Below are positions 57,437 to 64,000 of a stretch of DNA of 64,000 nt, in pieces. The notes under the pieces are model-generated. The model worked only from the letters and a program-made list of their open reading frames with translations. It searched no databases and was not told the DNA's origin. The stretch comes from Aquimarina longa SW024. GTDB taxonomy: Bacteria; Bacteroidota; Bacteroidia; Flavobacteriales; Flavobacteriaceae. Positions within the stretch are counted from its first letter, which is position 1. Each line of letters begins with the position of its first letter. The position numbers and the translations under genes are program-made. The stretch spans positions 250,884 through 314,883 of the forward strand of contig NZ_KQ474100.1 in the NCBI RefSeq assembly GCF_001401755.1, read 5' to 3'.

Positions 57437-57558
57437 AACATTGGTATTAATCATATAGCATTAAATCTTCGTTTTAATTCGATGGATACATAATGTATAT
57501 AGAGAAATAAGAATACGATATTATAAAAACATATAAAGATTGTTCCAAGATTGTAGAT

Positions 57559-58458
57559 TTAGGAATACAAAATCAAAAATACACCTATCATAATACCAAA
57601 TAAAGGAACTAATTTTTTACGTTTATTTTTTTCTTTAAAGATAAGACCACCTATAACAACGGCAATTAGTATTTGACTTCGTTTTATAGCAGATAGCAAC
57701 ATGATTAATGCATCAGGATCTTGTAAGGCTTTAAAATAAAAATAGTCAGCAGTCTGTAACAAAATACCAACAGCCGGAATAGTCCAACGCCATTTAAATT
57801 CTTTTCGTTTTTCAATATTTGGAAACCATGTTATTGATAAGATAACGAGTAAAATCAGTATCGTATACCAACAAAACCAAAATTGTAGGGTTTGTGGGTT
57901 TAAGTGTAAGTTCTGAATTAAAAACTTATCATATAGTCCACTAGAGGCTCCTAAAAACGTTGCACCAATAATAGCAAATATCCATTTATTTTTTTTAAAA
58001 TTAATTCCCTCTTTTTTTCCTATTCTAGAATATAATAGCACTGAGAAAATAATAAGAAAAAAACCTATCCATTGTAAAAAATTTGGTTGTTCTTGATAAA
58101 TAAAAATAGCACCAATAAAAGTAAAAAAAGGACCAGCAGAACGTATAGGAGTTACAATAGTTATAGGTAAATGTTTTAAAGCTTGGTACGCCAAAACCCA
58201 TGAGGTAGTCATTATCAGAGATTTTATAAAAATAAAACCATGAATTTTCCAAGAAATAGTTGCAATATAAAAGCCTATTTTTTTGGTGTATTCTGGAAAA
58301 TAAAAAGAAGTTATAGAAAACGGAAGAAGTAATAAAAAACCAGAAGCGATTGTACCTAAAAGTACAGGAAAAACTTCATTTCCTTGTACCGCGTGTTTTT
58401 TACATAAATTATGTAACCCTAAAAATAATGCCGCTAAAAGACCTAAATACATCCACAT
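57559..58458 (-). CDS. EamA/DMT-family transporter
   Basis: 299 residues, about ten hydrophobic segments in two repeats. HLPITIVTPIRSAGPFFTFIGAI and the C-terminal ALIMLLSAIKRSQILIAVVIGGLIFKE are typical EamA helix-and-loop signatures. Substrate unknown. It lies 60 bp downstream of the LysR gene in the same direction. Confidence 0.85.
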   Translation of the reverse strand: MWMYLGLLAALFLGLHNLCKKHAVQGNEVFPVLLGTIASGFLLLLPFSITSFYFPEYTKKIGFYIATISWKIHGFIFIKSLIMTTSWVLAYQALKHLPITIVTPIRSAGPFFTFIGAIFIYQEQPNFLQWIGFFLIIFSVLLYSRIGKKEGINFKKNKWIFAIIGATFLGASSGLYDKFLIQNLHLNPQTLQFWFCWYTILILLVILSITWFPNIEKRKEFKWRWTIPAVGILLQTADYFYFKALQDPDALIMLLSAIKRSQILIAVVIGGLIFKEKNKRKKLVPLFGIMIGVFLILYS

Positions 58459-58518
58459 GGCGCGAAGATAAGTTTTTTACAATTTTATAGTCTAAACGAC
58501 ACTCCAAAAATACTAGTA

Positions 58519-59409
58519 TTAGTACCTCAAAAAATCTTCTTCAAAACTAGAAATAAAATCATGAATGTATTTTTTATTTTTATGTATTGTTTTTACAACT
58601 AAATAATGATTTCGTTTAAAACCATTTTTTCCAATACGTTTAAAGACGACCTCTTTTGATAATTTAAAAGATTTTAATTGCCATTTTGGAGCACACATAA
58701 TACCCATATTGGCTTCAATCATAGATAAAGTAATTTCGGTAAATGGAATAGCAGAAATTTTTATAGGATTTATACGATTAGGCTTTAAAAAATGTTCGTA
58801 TACAGCAACTCCTTCAAGCGGAAATGAGTTAATAATTAAATGAATATCTGAGAAATGACCGGCCTCGATATAGTCTAAAGCATTCAATTGATTTTCTTGA
58901 TGCATTATAGCAAAAATTTCATCTTCATATACTTTAATACTTGTCAATTCTTCTGAAGCAGGTTTTGAAGTTACAATAGCAATATCAATTTCATTAGATA
59001 GTACTTGTGAGATCGTTTGATGTGTTGCGCCTAAACTTAAATCAATATCAATTTCTGGATACAGAATCCCCATTTTTTGTATAAATCTTGGAATCGTATG
59101 AAAAAAGGATTGACACTCTGCACTCAATTTTATAGAACCCTTTGAACCTTCTTTTATATTCTGAATGTTATTAAAACTCTCATCTATAGAACTAAACAAT
59201 TTATTAGCTAGCTTATAAAGTTCACTACCTTCATCTGTTAATTTCCATTTATTTCGAGTTCTATAAAACACTTTAAACCCTAAACGTTCTTCTAAATCAC
59301 GTAATTGATGGCTTAAAGCAGATTGTGTTAAAAATAAACGTTCTGAAGAGTTAGCAATACTACCTTCTTCAGCAATAGTCTTTATTAGTCTAAAATATTT
59401 GAGCTCCAT
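58519..59409 (-). CDS. LysR-family transcription regulator
   Basis: 296 residues. An N-terminal winged helix-turn-helix (about 1-60, MELKYFRLIKTIAEEGSI ... TQSALSHQLRDLEERLG) is followed by a two-lobed periplasmic-binding-like effector domain (about 90-290). The length is normal. It is divergent from the racemase gene across 134 bp that contains a T-N11-A palindrome, the usual self- and target-regulation layout. Confidence 0.92.
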   Translation of the reverse strand: MELKYFRLIKTIAEEGSIANSSERLFLTQSALSHQLRDLEERLGFKVFYRTRNKWKLTDEGSELYKLANKLFSSIDESFNNIQNIKEGSKGSIKLSAECQSFFHTIPRFIQKMGILYPEIDIDLSLGATHQTISQVLSNEIDIAIVTSKPASEELTSIKVYEDEIFAIMHQENQLNALDYIEAGHFSDIHLIINSFPLEGVAVYEHFLKPNRINPIKISAIPFTEITLSMIEANMGIMCAPKWQLKSFKLSKEVVFKRIGKNGFKRNHYLVVKTIHKNKKYIHDFISSFEEDFLRY

Positions 59410-59444
59410 ACTTCAAAGATACAACCAATTCATAGTACTTATAA

Positions 59445-59459
59445 TTGAGAAATATTCAA
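59445..59459. promoter_or_regulatory. candidate LysR operator, TTGA-N7-TCAA
   Basis: TTGA (59445-59448) and TCAA (59456-59459) are perfect mirror arms. The inner T and A (59446 and 59458) are 11 bases apart, the classic LysR-box T-N11-A spacing. It lies between the LysR gene and the racemase. Confidence 0.5.
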
Positions 59460-59513
59460 CTACCGATAATGAATCATTCAATTAACTTTCTGTTTAGATG
59501 TTCTTCATCTATA

Positions 59514-59521
59514 TAAATTTG
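59514..59521 (+). promoter_or_regulatory. candidate -7 element of the racemase gene
   Basis: TAAATTTG matches TAnnTTTG and lies 22 bases before the ATG at 59544. No -33 TTG is obvious. Confidence 0.4.
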
Positions 59522-59543
59522 ACTAAAATAAAATCAAATACTA

Positions 59544-60260
59544 ATGAGTAAACAGATAAAAACAATTGGTCTAATAGGAGGGATGGGGTGGGAGTCATCA
59601 AAACTATACTATGAACGCATCAATATGGGTATAAATGAAGCGCTAGGAGGTTCTTATTCTGCAAAAATAATTATGGTATCTGTAAATTTTGCCGAGATTG
59701 AACAATTAACATTTAAAAATAATTGGAATGCAATCGCTAATATTATGAAAAAAAGCGCGCAGCAATTAGAAAATGCCGGAGCAGATATGATTGTGCTTTG
59801 CACCAATCTAATCCACATTGTTAGTAATGCTATTACAGAACATTCATCAATTCCATTTTTGCATATAGCAGATGCTACAGGAGAAGCTATTCAAAAAAAG
59901 AATCTTAAAAAGATACTTCTTTTAGGAACAAAATATACTATGGAGAAAGATTTCTATACTAAAACTTTACAAGATACCTATGGTTTAGAAATTGTTATTC
60001 CGGAGAAAAGCGATAGGAAAACTATTCATGATATTATTTATCAAGAATTATTAAAAGGAGTGTTTAAAAAAAGCTCTAAAAATGATATCGTAATGATTAT
60101 TGAAAAAATAAAAGAAGAGCAAGGTGTAGAAGGCGTAATTCTCGGATGTACAGAACTTCCAATGCTTATCAAAGAAGAGGATGTTTCTATTACTACATTC
60201 GACACCGGAAGAATTCATGCTTATAAAGCTATTGAGACTTCAATATATAAAACCAACTAA
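59544..60260 (+). CDS. aspartate/glutamate racemase family enzyme
   Basis: 238 residues. The first catalytic Cys is in VLCTNLIH (Cys86) and the second in LGCTELPML (Cys202). The N-terminal IGLIGGMGWESSKLYYERIN is the common start of Asp racemases. PLP-independent, it would interconvert L- and D-aspartate or a related amino acid by two-base proton transfer. It is divergent from LysR, suggesting induction by an amino acid (inference). Confidence 0.9.
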   Translation: MSKQIKTIGLIGGMGWESSKLYYERINMGINEALGGSYSAKIIMVSVNFAEIEQLTFKNNWNAIANIMKKSAQQLENAGADMIVLCTNLIHIVSNAITEHSSIPFLHIADATGEAIQKKNLKKILLLGTKYTMEKDFYTKTLQDTYGLEIVIPEKSDRKTIHDIIYQELLKGVFKKSSKNDIVMIIEKIKEEQGVEGVILGCTELPMLIKEEDVSITTFDTGRIHAYKAIETSIYKTN

Positions 60261-60265
60261 AAATT

Positions 60266-60430
60266 ATGAAAACATGCAAAATACAAACAAATTGTGATTC
60301 GAAAATTACTCATGTATTTATAAGGTTATTTATGAGTTATGTAGAAGCTATGAGTAAAGTACTATTTATAAATTCAAATAACAATTGCTCTTGTCATAAA
60401 AGTAATATCGGTATAATGATTCATAAATAA
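60266..60430 (+). CDS. small Cys-containing open frame after the racemase
   Basis: 54 codons, ATG to TAA, 5 bp after the racemase stop. Residues include Cys at 4, 10, 46 and 48 (NCSCHKS). No family is recognised and no ribosome-binding site stands out. It could be a short co-transcribed protein or chance. Confidence 0.25.
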   Translation: MKTCKIQTNCDSKITHVFIRLFMSYVEAMSKVLFINSNNNCSCHKSNIGIMIHK

Positions 60431-60463
60431 TAAAGTAAATTTATATCTTAAAAAGATTAGATA

Positions 60464-61285
60464 ATGGAAGTAAAAAATTTAAGTGCTATAGATTTTTCTA
60501 TTCTTATGAATTGTTTTCTAAAAGCATTTGAAAATTACTATGTAAAAATGCCAACAGATCATGAGTATTATAAGAAACGTTGGCAAATGGCAAATGTACG
60601 TTTGGAACTGTCTTATGGAATGTTTGATAAAGACCATTTGGTTGGTTTTATCATCAATGCTATTGATGAACGTAATGGAAACTTAATAGCTTTTAATACC
60701 GGTACAGGAGTTCTTCCAGAATATAGAGGACAACGCATTATAAGTACGATATATAAACATGCAATTTCTGAATTAAAGACAGATGGTATTACAAAGTGTA
60801 GGTTAGAAGTCATCACAGAAAATACTATTGCTATAAAAGTTTATGAATTTATTGGTTTTAAAATTATTAAAAGTTATAAGTGTTATAATGGCGCTGTTAT
60901 TCTTAAAAATGAGCTTACCGATTTTGAATTAAAAAAAGTAAACGCTACATATTTTGATTGGGCGACTTTATCTCAAGATAAATACTCTTGGGATAATCAT
61001 ATTAAAACTTTAAAAAAAGGGAATTATCATTATTATACTATTTTAGTACATAATAAACCAGAATCATATTTTGTTATTCATCCAGAAAATGGCTATGTCG
61101 CTCAATTTAATATTTTAAATACTACTACAGATAGTTGGAATAGGTTGTTTGCAGCCATAAGAAGCATCTCAGAAACTATAAAAATTAACAATGTGGATGA
61201 GCAGCTAACATCAAAAATAACTGCTTTAAATCATATAAAACTAAAAAACACTGTCAATCAATTTGAGATGGAATTGAATTTATAA
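60464..61285 (+). CDS. GNAT-family N-acetyltransferase
   Basis: 273 residues. The acetyl-CoA site is in FNTGTGVLPEYRGQRIISTIYKHAI (about 82-106), with VLPEYRGQ as the V-x-x-x-x-R-G-x motif A, followed by RLEVITENTIAIKVYEFIGF (motif B). A second region (about 155-273) has no clear motif and may be a degenerate second GNAT lobe. Substrate unknown. It is 33 bp after the small frame at 60266. Confidence 0.85.
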   Translation: MEVKNLSAIDFSILMNCFLKAFENYYVKMPTDHEYYKKRWQMANVRLELSYGMFDKDHLVGFIINAIDERNGNLIAFNTGTGVLPEYRGQRIISTIYKHAISELKTDGITKCRLEVITENTIAIKVYEFIGFKIIKSYKCYNGAVILKNELTDFELKKVNATYFDWATLSQDKYSWDNHIKTLKKGNYHYYTILVHNKPESYFVIHPENGYVAQFNILNTTTDSWNRLFAAIRSISETIKINNVDEQLTSKITALNHIKLKNTVNQFEMELNL

Positions 61286-61532
61286 TTCAATTTAATTTCT
61301 GAATAATTTCTTTAAATATATTAGAATAGAGTTAATTTTGATTCATTTTTTGTTATACTACCTATCATAATAATCATAGAATTATTAACATTAATTTATT
61401 GTACCTTTTTATTAGCAAGACAAGCATCAACAGCAGTATTTAAAACATAATTTAGTCTGACAGAATTATCATTTCGACAGTTTTTGAAAGGATTTTGGTA
61501 TTACTTCGTGCTATAATTCTAAAAATACTATT

Positions 61533-62636
61533 ATGTTTAAAAAATATCCAGTTCTTAAATGGATTCTAATTGTCTTTGGTAGTGCAATCGTTTTATTGTT
61601 TGCTTTTGGTTGGTGGTTTATAAGTTTATTACCGTTAGAAGAAATAGGTGTTGATATATCTACCACACAAGTATCTGATTTGCCATATTTATCTGAGGAT
61701 GTTCAACCCTCACGAGGAAAAATCTTAGCTATAGTGACAAGTACAGCTACCATGGGGAACACTGATAAAAGTACTGGTTACGAATTAACCGAATTATCAC
61801 GAGCCTATTATGTTTTTCAAGCGAATGGATTTGAAGTCGACATTGCTAGTCCATTAGGAGGGGAGCCACCAGTTGTGATTGACGATGATGATATGGGAAA
61901 ATACGATCATGCGTTTTTAAATGATAGCATTGCCCAGTATAAAGTAAAACATAGCATCCCTGTAAAAGATATCAACCCAGAAGAATATGAAGCTGTTTTT
62001 TTTGCAGGAGGAAAAGGCGCAATGTTTGATTTTCCCGAAAATAAAGACATTCAATATATTGTACGTCACTTATATCAATCAAATAAGGTCGTTGGTGCAG
62101 TATGCCACGGACCGGCAGCTTTGGTAAATGTAACTCTAGATACAGGTCGATCTTTACTAGAAAACAAAAAGGTAAGTAGTTTTACTAATGATGAAGAGTT
62201 ATTACTCATTCCTGATGCCGAGACTATATTTCCTTTCTTTTTACAGGATAAATTAGTAGCGCAGGGTGCACGCTTTAATGAAGGAGCTATGTATTTAAAG
62301 AATATTAGTCGTGATAAAAACTTAGTGACAGGGCAAAACCCGTGGTCAACATGGGAATTAGCAGAAACCATGATTGCAACACTAGGGTATACTCCTAAAT
62401 ATAGAAAAATCACAGCCGAAGAAAATGCTATGAAGGTTTTAATAGCATATGAAACTGACGGGGCTAAGAAAGCTAAAGAATTAATTAAACAAATATTGAT
62501 TATAGAGAAGAAACCTTTGAACAGACAACTTATAGCATCACATAGTGTTATTGCAATTATGAGAGGGGGTATTGGACGATTTTTTAGCCTTGTTAGTCTA
62601 ACATCATATGCAAAAAGTCAATCTAAGAACATATAA
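61533..62636 (+). CDS. membrane-anchored DJ-1/PfpI (Hsp31-like) protein
   Basis: 367 residues. An N-terminal membrane helix (about 9-33) is followed by a DJ-1/PfpI domain (about 60-285): YELTELSRAYYVFQANGFEV with the conserved Glu, FFAGGKGAMFD, then VGAVCHGPAALVN with the nucleophile Cys191 and His192. LVTGQNPWSTWELAE is typical of the Hsp31 subgroup (glyoxalase III or protein-repair activity). A tail of about 80 residues without motifs follows. Confidence 0.87.
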   Translation: MFKKYPVLKWILIVFGSAIVLLFAFGWWFISLLPLEEIGVDISTTQVSDLPYLSEDVQPSRGKILAIVTSTATMGNTDKSTGYELTELSRAYYVFQANGFEVDIASPLGGEPPVVIDDDDMGKYDHAFLNDSIAQYKVKHSIPVKDINPEEYEAVFFAGGKGAMFDFPENKDIQYIVRHLYQSNKVVGAVCHGPAALVNVTLDTGRSLLENKKVSSFTNDEELLLIPDAETIFPFFLQDKLVAQGARFNEGAMYLKNISRDKNLVTGQNPWSTWELAETMIATLGYTPKYRKITAEENAMKVLIAYETDGAKKAKELIKQILIIEKKPLNRQLIASHSVIAIMRGGIGRFFSLVSLTSYAKSQSKNI

Positions 62637-62733
62637 CAAAGTAGTATCCATCTCATATTGAAAGTACAACCTAATACTAGGTTTGTACTTTCTTTGAATT
62701 TTAAATATCCTTACATTTGAAAAAAATAGAGGA

Positions 62734-63783
62734 TTGAATTTTTTAGATATATTACTCATCATTGTTAGCAGTGCAGGACTTTTGCATGGGATATTATTAG
62801 CCTCCTACTTAAGTATTTTTAAGAAGAAAAAGACATTAACTAATCTTTTACTTGGGTTGATTCTTGTATTTATGGCATTTAGAATTGGTAAATCAGTTAT
62901 GTTAAATTTTGGTGATGGTTTAGAACCAATATTTATTTTTATAGGATTAGCATTTCTTTTATTAATCGGACCATTTTTAAGATGGTATATTTTAGGGATG
63001 ACACGTCATAATTTTAAATTACCAAAGTATTATCTTATAGAACTCATTCCATTTATTTTGATTTTTATTGCTAGTCTATTTGTGACCAAAGAATGGTATG
63101 AAAATAGTAAGTTGGTTGTTATCATTTTTTCAAGTGGTCTTATTTTTATATATCTACATTTTGCTTTTTATATAGTTTTAGGCTGGAGAATCTTAAAACG
63201 AGCAAAAAAACATTATCAACAAGAGCAACAAACAAAATCCCGTAGAGCGATATTCAACTGGTTAGATCACTTAATTATTGGTTTTATGATCATCTGGGGA
63301 TCTTATGTTCTAAACCTATTAGATGAAACAGTACCCTATGTCGTAGGACCTATTGTATATTCTATAATCATCTATTTTTTAAGCTATAAAGCATTCCAAC
63401 TTAAAGCTACAGATCTAGATGGTAATGTGTTTAAGACAACCAATAATAACCTCTTATTTGATGAGATTTCAAAGTTAATTATTAATGCTAAATTGTATCT
63501 CGAACCAGATTTATCTCTTGCTAAACTGAGTACGATGATAGGAAAGAGTACACAATTAACATCATCAATTATTAATCAATATGCCAAACGAAACTTTAAT
63601 GATTTTATAAATTATTATCGAATTCAAGACGCAAAGAAACTGCTTTTAGATACAGAGAGCGATAAATATACGATTTCATCAATTGCTTTTGATACAGGTT
63701 TTAGTAGCCTTTCTTCTTTTAATGGCGCATTTAAGAAATTTGAAGGTATCACACCATCATCATATAGAAAAAGTCGAGTTTGA
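62734..63783 (+). CDS. membrane-anchored AraC-family regulator
   Basis: 349 residues. Seven hydrophobic helices (1-230) are followed by an AraC DNA-binding domain (about 250-349, YTISSIAFDTGFSSLSSFNGAFKKFEGITPSSYRKS). No in-frame ATG lies near the beginning; the start is taken as TTG at 62734, preceded closely by AGAGGA. The first residues are NFLDILLIIVSSAGLLHGIL. It follows the DJ-1 gene by 97 bp and may sense a signal linked to it (inference). Confidence 0.83.
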   Translation: MNFLDILLIIVSSAGLLHGILLASYLSIFKKKKTLTNLLLGLILVFMAFRIGKSVMLNFGDGLEPIFIFIGLAFLLLIGPFLRWYILGMTRHNFKLPKYYLIELIPFILIFIASLFVTKEWYENSKLVVIIFSSGLIFIYLHFAFYIVLGWRILKRAKKHYQQEQQTKSRRAIFNWLDHLIIGFMIIWGSYVLNLLDETVPYVVGPIVYSIIIYFLSYKAFQLKATDLDGNVFKTTNNNLLFDEISKLIINAKLYLEPDLSLAKLSTMIGKSTQLTSSIINQYAKRNFNDFINYYRIQDAKKLLLDTESDKYTISSIAFDTGFSSLSSFNGAFKKFEGITPSSYRKSRV

Positions 63784-63906
63784 TTTTTAAAATTGTAATA
63801 CCTAAATAAACTAATACCCCCTAAAATCGAAGTGCTAAGGGTTAGGAATGATTGCTTTTTAGTGTTAAATACTATGATACGTTATAATTTTGATGATGGT
63901 ATTGAA

Positions 63907-64000
63907 TCAAATTTCGTTTTGACTTAACACTAAGTGCGTAAGAAACAAACGCTCTAAAGAACTAGTAAGACTGCCTCCTTCAGCGATTGTTTTTATAAGC
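63907..64000 (-). pseudogene. broken N-terminus of a LysR-type gene (runs off the edge)
   Basis: Read on the minus strand from the right edge, the frame gives LIKTIAEGGSL then SLERLFLTH, close to LIKTIAEEGSIANSSERLFLTQ of the LysR protein coded at 58519-59409. It then stops at TGA (63907-63909) after about 30 residues, before the recognition helix is complete. It looks like a truncated or frameshifted LysR copy. The real start lies outside the window. Confidence 0.65.

Overview
The window is AT-rich bacterial DNA with the marks of a flavobacterium, probably a marine Flavobacteriaceae member. The evidence is type IX secretion (T9SS) C-terminal sorting domains, DUF5916 and DUF3347 proteins, membrane-anchored AraC and LytTR regulators, TAnnTTTG-type -7 promoter elements, and a VgrG/Rhs island of the Bacteroidetes type VI (T6SS-iii) kind. 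The genus cannot be fixed from the sequence alone (inference). No rRNA, tRNA, CRISPR array or intact insertion sequence was seen.

Layout. 1-4442: the tail of an unknown gene, an alpha/beta hydrolase, and a large secreted protein in which a glycerophosphodiesterase barrel is inserted in a phytase-like propeller. 4753-16417: one long copper-resistance operon on the + strand (HYC_CC_PP protein, CusA-type RND pump, TolC-type channel, DUF3347 lipoprotein, AraC regulator with an MxCxxC front end, CopA P-type ATPase, PepSY membrane protein, RND adaptor). 16724-23218: an EamA transporter, then a J-domain/KTSC protein, two DEAD-box helicases, a cold-shock protein and an SF2 helicase. 23293-27335: RlmF rRNA methyltransferase, a Crp/Fnr regulator divergent from an MFS exporter, and a class I/II aminotransferase. 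27798-31847: two convergent basic-secretory-protein metallopeptidases whose accessory domains are in opposite order, one a lipoprotein and the other a T9SS cargo.

32245-44891 is the accessory core. Read from right to left on the minus strand it has vgrG, a 452-residue linker protein, a PAAR-Rhs effector with a PD-(D/E)XK-like nuclease tip, and its presumed immunity gene. Next come a small protein and two orphan Rhs C-terminal cassettes. One is GIY-YIG-like with an Imm26-like partner. The other is a WHH nuclease with an acidic partner protein. A HEPN-like protein and an array of fifteen exact 21-bp repeats follow. One orphan cassette shares 380 bp with the full-length rhs gene at only two mismatches, a ready substrate for swapping toxin tips. 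This is the most interesting system in the window.

45307-57436: a LytS/LytTR two-component pair, a group of NTF2-like secreted proteins with a DUF5916 outer-membrane protein, AraC and LytTR membrane regulators, lipoproteins, a 100-bp imperfect palindrome, a 41-bp tandem repeat, and a PDZ-alpha/beta hydrolase. 57559-64000: an EamA transporter with a LysR regulator divergent from an Asp/Glu racemase, a GNAT acetyltransferase, a DJ-1/PfpI protein, a membrane AraC regulator, and a broken LysR start at the right edge.
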